Assembly: GCA_963457665.1 (NCBI GenBank)
Contig: OY735207.1
Span: 54,107,515 to 54,171,514, forward strand
Direction: 5' to 3'
DNA length: 64,000 nt
From: Thysanoteuthis rhombus
Taxonomy: Eukaryota; Mollusca; Cephalopoda; Oegopsida; Thysanoteuthidae
The notes beneath the pieces were generated by a model. It worked only from the letters and a program-made list of their open reading frames with translations. It had not been told where the DNA came from and searched no databases. The translations under genes and the position numbers were made by a program. Below are positions 1 through 13,700 of this stretch, piece after piece; positions within the stretch are counted from its first letter, which is position 1, and every line of letters starts with the position of its first letter.

Positions 1-1323
1 GAAATCACTTTTTAAAAAAAAGTGTAGGTAACCCTGATATCGGCATAGTTTAGTTGAGATAGTACCAGCACCCCATGTATTCTTTCAAAAACGGATTTTT
101 ATGAATTTGGGTAGAATCTCTCTAGAAAAAATATCTGCATGAATACAGTTTATGGGTACTACTTGGAAGAAATGGATTCAATTTTTGAAGTTATGCTTCG
201 TAATACTGCAACACTTACCTTTGAAGAGGGGAAATGTAGCAATTAGAGATGAGTGACACTAATCAAATGATCACTCAAAATTGTTTTAGACTTGAACATC
301 ACAATATTCCCATCAAATAAGACCCCTTTACTGGTAGCTTGAATAAATTTATACTACTAAATGTTTTAAGTCCTCAAACACCCGAGACTTTGGCTGGTCG
401 ATATTATAGAATGACATGCCTGAATTACTAACCCCCTTTTTGTAGTATTGGCCATTTTTTCCTTTATGATGAGGGATCTACAGAACTAGAATCAGTAATA
501 CCATCCAAAAAGTATTTACACTTAATATTCATTTTCTAATGTATAAAATAATGCATTTGAGAGGAGTTTGAAAATCTATATTTTGTCACAAATTGAGTCT
601 ATGCTAAAGTGGCCAATTAATGCTCCCAATATGGTACAGTTGATTTTAGAAATTCTGATTCAATCTGATCAACTCAGTTGGCTGGAGAAAAACTGCCTCA
701 ATCCAACTCGTTTTATATCTGGAACAAAAAAGTCAGTCTGCTTTTGTAGATAATCCTGACTACATGGTTGCATCGATTACCGCCTCTGATTGACATACTG
801 AAATGTGAGTTATTAGATGCACTAGCAGTCACTGACTGACATACTGAAATGTTAGCATCTCTTTCTCAATGTTGCCAATTTAGATGTTTTCAGGTGCGTT
901 TAGATGTCAGAAATTGCTATTTTAAAAATTTTGGTAACTTTAGTAATATTTTGATAAAATAAGTGTTGAAGATACAAGTCACATTTAATTTATCAATGAT
1001 ATGTAATATATTTCCTTGATGTTAGACCTATATGTGGGGAATCTAGATTCTTCTACGTGTTTAAAGATGTGTTTTTTACTCAATTTTAGATATAAACATG
1101 AAAAATGATGTTGGCAACGCTGTCCTTGCTAGTTCTTCACTCAAGAAGAAAAGAACTATCGCATTTATATCTGACTTTCAGGCTTGTTATAACTGGAACA
1201 AGAGTCTGTCTGCTTATGTAGATAATTGTGACAGCACTAGTCTATCATTTTTTCTCTTTTATCTTGTCCTCCTATCAGTCATACCTTTTCTGGGATTATT
1301 ACTTCATTTGTCTTTTCCTACAG
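1..1323. other. STRIP1 intron upstream of first visible exon
   Basis: No coding exon of the STRIP N-terminus was found here; the conserved acidic block normally preceding ELYxYTE is not encoded in any frame I read. The first visible exon starts with two bases of a split codon, so this is intron. A short stretch around 820-895 (with TGTTGCCAATTTAGATG) resembles the middle of the repeat seen at 15.7 and 26.3 kb. Confidence 0.7.
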
Positions 1324-1398
1324 AATTATATTGTTATACGGAAGAACCAGAATTTCAGCAGAATCTCAAAAGTTTTGAAGAGACTTTTGCTTCCGAAG
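1324..1398 (+). CDS. STRIP1: STRIP1 exon 1 (first visible)
   Basis: Acceptor CTTTTCCTACAG, donor GAAG|GTAATT. It completes a split Glu codon (the upstream exon must end in G) and reads [19 protein letters not shown], matching the family block LYSYTEGPEF. It ends in phase 1. Confidence 0.93.
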
Positions 1399-4300
1399 GT
1401 AATTCACTCCATCTTTTTATTTTTGTTTCCTTTGACCTCTTTAAGAAACTTTTAACTTAGGTTTCTTCAGTTTTTAAGTAATTCTTCCTGGCTGGCTGGC
1501 TATCTATCTATGTGCATACAGGCCACACCAGTTGTGGTAGAAGGCTGAAAATTTAAACATTTACTCATTATTATCTAAATGAAACTTTTTTTTTTGTTCT
1601 TGAACCCCCCCCCCCCCAATAAGATGAGGGGTGTTACAATGTAAGTTTACACTAAATTTGCCCCTTAGTTTTTGTCCGGCAGCATTCACGCTTGTTTTTG
1701 AAAAATTCTGACCTTTCAGTGATCACTGCCCAATAAAAGGTACGAGAAGTGACTTGTTCATTGACCTCTCCTTTTTCCACTCTTCTAATTTATCATCCCC
1801 AACTGCCAAAAGATGTTGGTCATATGAAGATTTCTATTGACTGATCAACCAGACCTGTTTTCTTATTTGTTTTTAGAGGTTTAGGGATCAACTAATATGC
1901 CAATAAATACATTGATCATAACTGATGAACCAGAAGAGTTTTTTCTTTCAATTCATTTTTTCAAAAATGGAAGAAACTGTTAATATGGTGTCAAGGTTAC
2001 TACAAACAATCACTCTGCATTTAAAACCCCCTCTTTATATTTTCTATATTGTTTATCTATTGGCTGTAATTAACTCTAATATTTATGAACTGACTGAAAC
2101 CACTCTTGAACACAGTGGAACTCATTAGTGAATTGAATTTTTGAAAATAAATTAACCTAAAAGGAAAGTAACTGATGATAAGTTATTCTTTTTTTTTTTT
2201 ATATGAATTTAAATGTCAAATTCAAGTTGTAATGACATTTTACAGCTCTGAAGTTTAGTTTTGTAAATCTGGTCAGCTGATTTATTTTCTTTTCTAACCT
2301 TTCACTTTTCTAGGCTACAAACAATGGACAACTGCCACGGAAACTCAGCAACGCAAATTTGTGGTCTTTTTACAGAACGAATTGGAAGTTGCCGATATGG
2401 AAAGGCGGATGATGGCAATACAGTCAGTTTTATATCTTGTGCAAGGTTTGTATTCTGCTCTATGTTGTTTTGAGACATATCTATTACTACTAGGGCCTGC
2501 TTGGTAGCTGAGGTAGTTGCTTCTTTCCCTTCACCACCCTCACTTTCAGTCAGTTTTCTGTCCCTGATAAAAAACCAGGATTTTCAGTGCTGATTTTCAA
2601 GGTAGGCATGCCCTTCCCATTTGAAAGATCAGCCCAATGCTTGACTAAGCTAAGCTTAGCAAACATTTATAACTGTTGGAATTTTGTTGATATTTATTAG
2701 TAAACTAAGCCACAATTTTAATATTGTTATATAAAACAACTGGCTCTGTTTGTTGCTGTGTGTCCCCTGTAAACATTGGTGCTGCTCATTCAAATTAGGC
2801 ACAAATTAGGAAACTTTTTGAAGTAAAAAATTTTGAGAAAAAAATTAAATGGGTTTTAGAGGTGGGGGGGGGTTCTATATAAATTGTTGCTATTATGCTG
2901 AACTCAACCCTCACTTTTTAGTTCAATATACATAATTACCTGAACTCACCCATAAGAAACGTTTTTTTTGTAAAAGTTAAATACAACTAAAACCACAGCA
3001 ACATTACCTCATGTGGTGTGATTGTGGCTCTATGGTTCCACACGGAATTTACAGAAAGAAAAAAAAACCCAGTGAGTTTCTTTTGAGAAGATCAACACTG
3101 AAACATTTTTTGAAATTTCTGTTCTACTTTATTGACTTTAAGAATTTGATATTATCACTTTTTTCAACATATCTATCATGCTCTCAAATATTGTATCAAA
3201 ACACGTCTTTTTTTTTTTTTCAATTTTTCATTTTCAGGCATATTTGGAGAATGTGAAACCGAAGAAAATCAACAGTATTGGTCAAAGAAAAATGTCTATC
3301 TGCTCTATGACTTGGGACTTTTTACATCATTTGTTCAATTACTTCACCTTGAAATGGAGTGAGTTATATTAAGATTATCTTCTAATAACAACCAACTTCT
3401 CTTTCCACAGAAATATTGAAAAATAAAGGAGATAAAGCATTATTTACAAAAGCTGATTTATTAGTGAAATCATTGAAAGTTAGATACCATCAACCAAAAC
3501 TCGGCATAGGTTTTTTCAGTTTTCAAGTAATTCTGACTGGCTGAAATACGTCATGTGTACAGGTTACACCAATGGAAATAAAGGGCTGAAAATTCACTCC
3601 TTATTATGTCTCGAAAAAAATTCTTTTTTTTTTTTTTTTGTTAAATTCACCCCTAAAATAAGTTTTTAATGGGGGGGTCCAATTTACAATGTAAGTTGAT
3701 GCTACATCGGTCTCTTAGTTAGTGTCGGTCAGCACTTATGCTTGTTTTTTGAAAATTCAGACTTTTTAGTGATGCTGCCGAAAGATGTTGGTCACATGAT
3801 GTTTGTATTGAGTGACTAACCAGACCTGTTATTTGTTTTGCAGTCATCTTTCTATTTCTATTTACTGAAGGATCATTCCATGTCAAGTGGACCAATTTTG
3901 TAATAGTGCCCTATTCGGTCTTCTCCAATTTTGGTCTAAATTTGGTCACTGGTTCTTTGAGGTCTGGAATGAAGTCAATTAGTTCAGTATCTTTACTCAT
4001 TCAGCCACCATGGATACAAGAACAAGGACTACTCTATTCTGTGTAATGGCAGCCAAATTATTTTTTTCATTTTTAACTAGCTACCCATCCATAACTGGAA
4101 GTTTTACTGTGCTGAAAATTTGTGAACAGGGTCAACTTCATGTATAGATTTTGAAAATGTTATCAGCCCATTTCTAGAAAATATAATTTTTCTTCAAATA
4201 TGGATGTCTAAGTGGGCTCCAAATTTTGTGGATATTTCCGGGAAGCCATTCTCAAGTAATTATAATTGAAGAGCTGGCCCACCAAGTGAATTCTGTCTGA

Positions 4301-7300
4301 CTAGGAAGCAAGTTGTCTCGGTGCACTACAAAATGTCTCAATCTGGATCTTTCTGGGTCTTTCAGATACTGAGATAAGGTCTTGAAATTGACCTGAAAAA
4401 AAAAAACAGCAAAAATGCTTCGTTTTTAAAGACAAAAATCAACAAGTGCTAAAAGCTGTACCATTTTCTAACAAAAATCACTGAAAAGAGCAATCCAGAG
4501 CAGCAATATATGGGACTAGTTTTTCAATTTGGTTTCTGGATTCTTTTATGTTCTAATCAGTGCTTAAGAGTAGGTGTGGTGTACAGCAAATATCTACTTC
4601 TCAGTCTCTAGATACACTTAATTCCCAAAACTCAATCTTCGGAACTTAGTTTCATGACATCATGACTTTGGAATATCATATATTTGCTATCCTGCATGGT
4701 CCATGGTGGTTTATAAGCCACTGCCAATTACTTTTGTTCATGATTATCAAAGATTTTTATAATAAAAATACATATTTAGTTTTGATTAATGAAAAATTAG
4801 CATCCCCATCACTGAGGGCCAACACCTGTTGGCTGTGCATCCACAGTTTTATGTAGATAGCCAGTAAAACGATTTCTTTGCCCCAGGAGGGTACATAAAT
4901 GTAATAATGGCAATATATGCATCTTTTTGTTCATCATTTGATCCACTTGACCTGAAAAGGCCTTAAAGTATATAGACGTTTCGATTTTCATGCCTTTATT
5001 CACTATATATGTCAGTATATAAGACGAAAATTTAATTTAGCAAAAACTATGCAAGTATCACACTGTCCAATGTACTGCTGTTATAACGTCTATTAAAGCT
5101 CAATATAGACAGATCCAAGAGATCTGCGAGACTTTGATGAGTTGCATGAGTGGTAATCCTCCAAATACCGTTGTAAATCATTCATCTTATTGTATGACAC
5201 ACACAGCAGTGATCTATACCAGTGGTTGCCAAACTTTAAATCGCAACACCCTTTGTGTATAAAGATTTTTTCACAGCGCCTCAAGATAGAAAACACTGAA
5301 CAATTGCAATTACGTCCATGTGGTTAAGTTAGTTGAAAGAAATAATGAACCATCTAATTCAAATCATAAAAAGTTCCATATTTGTTTCCTCTTTTCATAA
5401 TCAGAATTTTTTTGTGAGGTGGATGAGCCTGCTGTTCACAGTTTTTCAAACAGTATATATCTCTTCTTATCGTTATAACCCTGCATCAGCATATCAAATT
5501 ATGATATTAAAATTTTCAAAATATCCTGTGGATAAGGAGTAAATGTTTGGAAAAAACGTTTTTTCGTTTTTGAAAATTTCTTCCTGAAATGAGTTTTTTG
5601 GGGTGGGGTTCAATTTATAGTGTGAGTTTATGCTAATTAATCATCCCCAACATAGCGTACTGCCAAAAGACATTGGTCACAAGATTGTTTCTATTGAGTG
5701 TAACTAACCTGACTTGTGTTGATGGTTGTTTGAAATTTTTATCACATGTAATAATTTGCTTTATTGCTCAATTTTTGAATGAAGTTTCTTTCTTAAAATC
5801 TTTCGTTATTTGACCTGCAAATATAATCTGAGAAATTCTTGTACAAAAGAAAATTGATGAAATGATTTAAACTTTGTTTCCTTTTGTTGTTTTCTAGAAA
5901 CAAAACTGCTGCTAGTGCAGCTCTCAGGAAACCAGCTTTATCAATCGCTGATAGCAAAGAATTACGGTAAATACAATTATCTCTTTTCGTAGATTGCTTG
6001 ATCTATTATATCATTTTACAATGGTCGATTTTTGATTGAACCACTTCTTTCTTCTAACTTTTGAATTTTTACCCAGTGTCTAAAACAATTTCAGTCAGCC
6101 CTCTGTATGGTTTGTCCTATTTTTAGGGGTTCCAGAAATTGCATGGTTTGATTCCAAATATATGCAGTATATTTCTTAGATTACATTTCTGATTATTTTC
6201 TGGATTTTCTAGATCTTACAGCCTCAATTTGGGATTTAAAAAAAATCATAACGAGTTGGTAATCATGTTCCAGTCCAGCAGTACCATATCACAGGCAATA
6301 GACATTTGGTATTTGTTGGTAATTTCATTTAATTTAATGTTACATCTTTAATAAGATGGATGAGTTTGGCTCTTTCTAATAGGTAACTCAATTCTAGGCA
6401 CAGATCCAAAGAAACACAACCACATATCATTTTCAATTGATAATTTTGCATGAAATTTTGCTTATATTAAGAAAAAAAAAGAGCAATATTGTCTATCATA
6501 AAATAATATGTACAACACTTTAAGGCCAACTTGTAAATGTTATATTTTATGGGCATTGATTCTGTTGTTTGTATATCAAAGCATATGATCTGTTTAATCT
6601 CCCACTGACTGAATTTTATTTCAGAAAAAAAAATTTCCTTTAATTGAGTAAAGAGAAACTTTTTTGCCCTGTTTATTTTCCAGGCTTATTCTGAATGTTT
6701 TATACACCATGGTTGAAACAATGAGACATTTAGATGATGAGGGTGAAGAGAAAAGCTTAAAGAAACAATTCAGACATGAACTAAGTACGTCTTCTTTATA
6801 AAAATTTTACTTTTATCACAACATCCAATATTTTTTTTTTATTTGACTGGTGAATAATTTTATAACTTTTTGGCATATTTCCAATTCTTTTTTGACATGA
6901 ATATTCCATTTGGCTGTATTGGGCTCCTGAGAGGAATTAAAATATAGTTTTTTATTCTAATAGCATGGGTCATCCCATGTCACCCCAACCCCTATATTTC
7001 TATATTTTAACCACACCTTGGAAATTTTCTTGAAACTTTGTTTCTAGTTAATAATCCATGTTGCCAACACCCCTGCCCAATTTTTTTCAATATTCCAAGC
7101 CATTTCCATTTTATGGGTCTTCAAAAATGTAACCCAAGACATCGCCCAAATCAGCATGCATGAGTAAAATTTTGCACAATATCTGAATTGATGAACATTT
7201 TATATTGAAAATATTTTTAAAAAAATCTGTTTTAAGGTTTAAAGGGTGTAGAATCCAAGAATGCAATCAGAAAGTTTGTATGAGCCTCCTTTATAAGTTA

Positions 7301-10116
7301 TCAAAGCTGAAATTATTGGAACATTTTAACAGCAAATTTGACTGATTGATAATCAATATTTCAGCTGGAGAAAATCTAATCATTTGTAATCAATCATAAA
7401 TTTTAATGCCATAAATGAAGAATGAAGTTCTGCATTGTCTAGATTTCTGTTTCAAAAATTGGCTACCATAATTAATCAAATCATTAATGACTGGTTAGCA
7501 GTATTTTTCTTTTTTTTTTTTAACAAAGTAACTTCAGTTTTTTTTCTATGTTTATCCTGAAAGTGAGTGTTTTTTTCTGCGTCTGAAAATTGAAAGCCTG
7601 TCTTATGAAAATCTTTTCTCCAAGTCCATATTCGCTCTCTTCAATGACTGAAATATTCTAATCATTTTTTTAAATGACATCTTTTTACTTTTTGTCAAAC
7701 TATAGTCCAAGTTGGGACTGGAGTTGACTTTTTCCTCTATTACAAAAACAATCCTCACTTAATTTAGGGGAGTAAACTCTTCCCTATTTGTCTGCCTTGT
7801 CACGTTGAACAAAACCAATATATAAAATTGACATTTTCTTACAGTGACTTGAAAGTGATCTGTAGGCAGCTTTCTTACTGACTGAGCTAAACTGACAAAT
7901 CTTACATATTTACTAAAATTTATGTTACAAATACACAAGGTTTTATTTCATCTTGATAAATAAATACATCTAAACCAAAAGGTGTATATTGCTGTTATTT
8001 AAAAACTCGTGAGAATTAAGTCCCGGTCTGGACCAGATTTCAAACTTGCTAGGATCTCTAGGTTGATGTATGCTAAGAAAACCAGGATTTTGTCTCCAGC
8101 CATCTATACTCAACTGGGAGACATCTCTTAGGAGACAGACGCTTTTCTTTTTTTTTCTCTCTCTTTTGGTTTAAGTTTCCTACCATTTCAAAACATTCCA
8201 TTTTTACTGTTTGCATTCTTGTGATCTTTTATTGTTTTTCTATGGCCTTGCCTTATATCTTTGATTATTTTTCTGTAGCCCTGCCTTATATTGCTGATGA
8301 AATTCTTCCTGTCACCCTTTTTGGAATGGTTACCAGATTTGGCAGTGGCAGTGCCCCTCATTTCCCTATGAAGAAAGTTTTGCTTTTACTCTGGAAAGTT
8401 GTTTTGGTAAGTACAAATAACTTTTCATTTCATTAACTAGCTTGTATATTCAATGGAAAGTAAGGGTTCAGTTTAACATTATAGTTACATTTTATATTGA
8501 ACCCCCCTTTTTGAAACCTTTAAACATGTTTCTTTTCAAACTTCTTTTTTTTAACTTTTAACCTTAACTAGTGCCCCGAATAGTTCCGGTCTTTATTTGT
8601 TTGCAAAATTCACATGGTTTCTCCTGTTTTTAAGGGTTCGAAAAATGGTGTGGTTTGATTTTAAATATGTGCAGTATATTTTTTAGATTCAATTTCAGAT
8701 TATTTCCTGGAAGATTTAAATTTTTTACCTCCATTTTGGATTGAAAAAAATAAAACAAGTTGTTTACTATAGAACAGACTATAGACACTTATTATAAGTT
8801 CATTTTTGCTTATAGTAGAAAAAAAAAGAAGAAATATTAACTTCATCGTAAAACTATATAGACAACCTCACAAGGCCAACTAGTTCTTTCTGTTCTTTAT
8901 TTACTACTTAAGAATATTGCTGTTATAATTCCAGGTATCTTTAGGGGGCTTGAGAGAACTTCAGGACGAGAAAAACCGAATACGTAATGAACATAGCTTA
9001 CCTGCCTTACCTGAAGATCCATACGAAGTGTGCAAAAAGATGCGAGCTTCATCACCTCCTGCGTCTGCTGCAGACCTCATTGAACAACAGTTACCCAAAC
9101 GAAGCTTTCGAGGAAAAAGGGTATGTCTATTAGGGGTGAAAATATTGATTCTTTGATATTTACAAATTATACAAAATTTTCACTTATATTTCAACAGCAT
9201 GCAAAATTTATGCATGGCAATCTTTCACTTTTTATACATACATATATATTGATGTCTTTGGTATGGACATGAAGAATCCACCCTTTAGAAAACAGCTCTC
9301 ACTGAATTGAAATATATGCAGATCTTATATAAATCATTCTTTTTTTTTTCTTTTCTTTCAAAGAAATATGATAGAGGAACCAATTTGAAGAAAAATGAGC
9401 TGTGTTAATTATATGAGAATTTACACAAATCTAAATTGTTTATATTTCAAATTCAATTTGCTTCTTAATACTTGATTTTAAGCTAAAATTTCAAATAATT
9501 TTTTAATCATTTTACCCTTCTCATTTATGATGATCCGGTTTCTGTCAGTGGGTTTGTTTCTGTAACAGCGGAAACAGCACATCGTAACAAGATTTTTGTT
9601 AACACAATATTGTTGAAATGCTCCAACTTGAAGAATAAAGCAATTTCCAGTCCAATTTACAACTTAATAACAATAGTGCAAAAATAATGAATCAAATTTT
9701 GAATGTTCAGATGTTTGTTACAAAAGCTAAAAAGAAAATCCTATCAACATTGTAAAAAGATATGAAAAGATTATTAATTGCTGTATATATTACTGATACT
9801 TTTAAAGTAATGATACCTTTACTTTTTACAAAAAAGAAATTATTTTTATCTATTTTTTATAGCAATAATTTTTTTTACAAAATATAGGTATTATTTCATT
9901 AGTATCATTATTTTATGCAAAAACCATTTCTTTCCATTTCTCTTTCATTTCCTCTTCTATCATGGACATTTCCACAGGTTATTACAAAATCTTTTAAATT
10001 GAAAGCCTGTATATTGAAAAATCATTTAACATTTTTCTTGTCATAAAAATGTCAACAATAAAACTACAATGAATGTATAACATTCTGTTCCTATGATAAT
10101 AATTTTGCTGCATCAA

Positions 10117-10156
<40 letters not shown>

Positions 10157-10690
10157 TTGTTGCCAAGCAACCATTCTTTGATCTAATCCTTTTCAATTTT
10201 GTTCTTGAATATGGCACACCTTGCTTTGGAATATTCCTTACTGCTAGGTGGAAAATAGTTTTTAATACAGTTCAAAGCAGTTTTTAATGAAAGGTTGGGT
10301 TTTTGCCACCTTCCATGTCCATACCTCTGTTTATATATTACAGTGAGATTGTGAAACTAGTGATTTTGTGAAATTTCTTTAATGTTCAGGGGTTTCACAG
10401 AATCACTAGTTTCACAATCTTACTATAACATATATTTCGAATGTATTTTTTGATCTTTCCTTCCTTCCTGTCACATCTCCCAAATTTGAAATTTTCTCAA
10501 AGCAATGCACATGAAAAGATTTTTGAATACCTTTTGCAAAATTACTTTTTGGATATTTTTACACCTTTGATATTTTGCATAATTTGTAGATATATTTTGC
10601 TGTCTGTTTTTGTATGTACTATTCTGGTAAGAAATACAGAAAATATGCATATTCAAGATGTAAATGTATGTGTGTGCGTGTGTGTGTAGT

Positions 10691-10722
<32 letters not shown>

Positions 10723-13700
10723 TTCACACACTCAACTATGTGTATGAATAAAATCTATTATTAGTTTGAAAATATGTGTATTTTTGGTAAAAAACTATTT
10801 TTATTATTCTAGGCTCATTATAACAAACTCCCTCAGCAGCTGCTTTCTAAATTATACACACTTATGAGCCTTCACTTTAAATAATGACCAATTTTTCTTT
10901 CACCAAAAATATTCATCTTATAAAAAAAAGAAGAAAAGTTTCTTATTCGCCTCTTCATCCCAGACATAGGGATCAAGTGACAGCAAATTTCATTTTCCCT
11001 GACCTAACAAAGCTGTAATTTGGAGAATCTCAATTTTTCCTCAGATTTTTTGTATTCTATTGATGACATCATTTGTAGGGTAAAAGGTTTGTTCTGCCAC
11101 TGCAGGTGACTTCACTGAACAATACTGTGTTCGAATTTTGCAGTTATGTTGTCATGTCACTTTCAGCCATTCATGAACTGGCACACTAGTTGAAGGCTTC
11201 CAAAGTTACTAAAAGCACGAAATCTTGGCAACCTTGAAAAAGAATGCAAAGTGCTAAAGGTTGATATACTGTCAATTTTGCAGACACGTGCCTAATCCTG
11301 ATTTTAAAAAAAAAATTATTTTGACTTTTTTCCAAATGAAAAATATTCACTTTTGAGGGGATATTATTGCATTTTTTCATGATTGTCTGAGAGTTTTTGG
11401 GACAATGATTTCCATCCAAAAATGGAAAAAAATTCTTTTGTTGCGGGGTTCCTCTTTTGATGATACACAAATAAACCCTGCCTATTTTCCTGAAAATCCA
11501 ATATGGAATGGTGTTCTCCTTTCAAGAACTCTGACAAAAACAAAGAAGGCAATGTTTTCTTTTCATAAGTAAACAGATCACTTCCCCTCTTCATTTTTAT
11601 GAAATTTAGACTTACAACCCTACAAATCAATAATTCAGTTGATTCCTAGTTCCTGTGTGTAAAATGGAGATGACTCCTGTTCGCCTTAAAATGAACCAAG
11701 CATTATCTACCCCCCCATGTAATTTGGTAGCATATACTTTTCAAAAACAGAAGAAAAAACAACATCATTCTATACAAACCTTTAATGTTTCACACACTCA
11801 CTCACTCAATGTTGAAAACAGTGCATTGATAATTTTTCATGTATTTACTTCTGTTTTTCTTTCATGGGGGAGATAATCTTTAGTTTATTTCAAGACTAAA
11901 AGGAGTTATCTCCATTTTACGAATGGAAACTCCAATAATTCTTCTATTTTTTCTTTATCACTCCCTATGAATTTGAATGTAAAATTAAGTCACTGTAATC
12001 AAAATCTTCAGAAGATATCTTAAATAATTCTTTCAGAAATCCTTAGAAAAATTTACAAAGAAGAATATTTCAGGCCTATTGGGACAATTATTCAGTGATT
12101 CTTCTTGACTTTCAATTTACTGAATTTGCTTAACTCTTAAATTTATATTTAAAAAAAATTGAATGTTTATATCAAGGGAAATAATTGCTGATCAAAGCCA
12201 CCCCCTCTGAGCTTTAGGTGAATTTTTTTTTTTTATTCAGCCTCGTATAATAGATTTAACGAGATTTGTTCCCTCTACCAAAGCAGCATCTAGCACTTTA
12301 TGAATATAAGAGTCAAAGTGGACAGCTGTATTTCGTATATAGGGTTATGCCAAATTTTCAGTTTCTATGACAATGACATGACTGAAAGTACATTAGCCCA
12401 ACTATATTGTTATTGGTTTTTTCAGATATTATTATTGTTATTATTATTATTATTATTATTGAGTTTTTACACCAGTAGTAACTGGTAGCTCTTACTGGAG
12501 AAGTGGCCGCAAGTCTACTCAATACTCAAGGAATTTCTACTCTAGCTGATATCAGCAGTGTTGTCATCAGGATGGTCACGGTCCTTCCCTGGATTCCAAG
12601 TCGCTTCAACATCTTTGCTAGGCTCTTTGGAATTGTACCCAGGGCTCCGACCACAATTGGCACTACTGTTTCTTTCGGGTTCAAAAATTTATTATTATTA
12701 TTGTTGTTTATTATTATTTTATCTTTATTTATCCTTTGGAGAAGAAAAACAAGACTTTATGAATTTTTCATGAAATTATAAAAATGTTTGATATTCTATA
12801 TATCTTCATTATTCATTAAAAGAAATAAAAATATTCCTTAACTGAAACAAGATTCAAATATCGAACGAGAAATCTGTGTTCCACAATGAAGAAGTTTTGC
12901 AGAATTTCTGACATTTTCATAATTTCATGAAAAATTTCATAAAGAAAAAGACTTGTTTTTTTTTCTCTTGAATATTAGCAAGCAAGGCATTATCGATCAG
13001 TACTCACACAAGTATTATTATGTAAAAAATCTCAAGATTCTTTTTGTAAGCTAGGAATAATATAATCAACGACAATGCTATGGCTATGTTGTGAATATCT
13101 GTGTCCAGCATCTTTTAATGTTCATCGTTTATTGAGCCTTTCTTCATTATTGTTGATTGATATTTGTTCGAAAGCACCTTTGCATGATTTCTTTCTTCAT
13201 GGAAAATTGGGACCTGATTTAACAATTAGTCATATGAAGAATTATTTCTGCAGAAGATTAGCAAATTCATAAAACAGTTTTTAGAATCAACTTCTCTGAT
13301 AGCAATAATGAAGAAGATTCTGTTAATCGGTATTTACAGAAGAAATTAATGAATAATTCCGTTTTTTGTTGAATTTTCGTTTCTATTGAACTTGCCTTCT
13401 CTGTATTTGTATTTGTAATGAAGACGCCATCAGAGCAGTAAAGTCCCGATCAGAATGCGTCTTTAGCAGCTGATTGAAGTGTACTATCTGTACTTCTCAC
13501 ATCATCTTTGCACTGACTTCCTATTTTCAGTATTAAACATTATTATGATTGAATTTGGCCCACTTTAGGGAGGGTGAATGTTTATAACTGAGAATTGATG
13601 AAAATGAAACAATTTAAAAAAATGACTACTTGGAATTGAGAACTGGAATGCTGTTGTGTGATTCCCAGAATGGCAATAAATGAAATTCTTAACAATTTAT

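Larger units (their letters stand above)
3359..5897. other. STRIP1 intron 3
   Basis: It holds family C copies (3.5 and 5.5 kb) and a segment at 5045-5290 that resembles 25.66-25.80 kb (TGTCCAATGTACTG, GTCCTCCAAA) and contains CAGTGGTTGCCAAAC at about 5219, an hAT-like end. I see nothing else I can name. Confidence 0.6.

Noticed and set aside
12503..12781. Plus-strand frame of 92 codons
   Set aside because: Antisense of the LINE reverse-transcriptase tail, which is coded on the minus strand.
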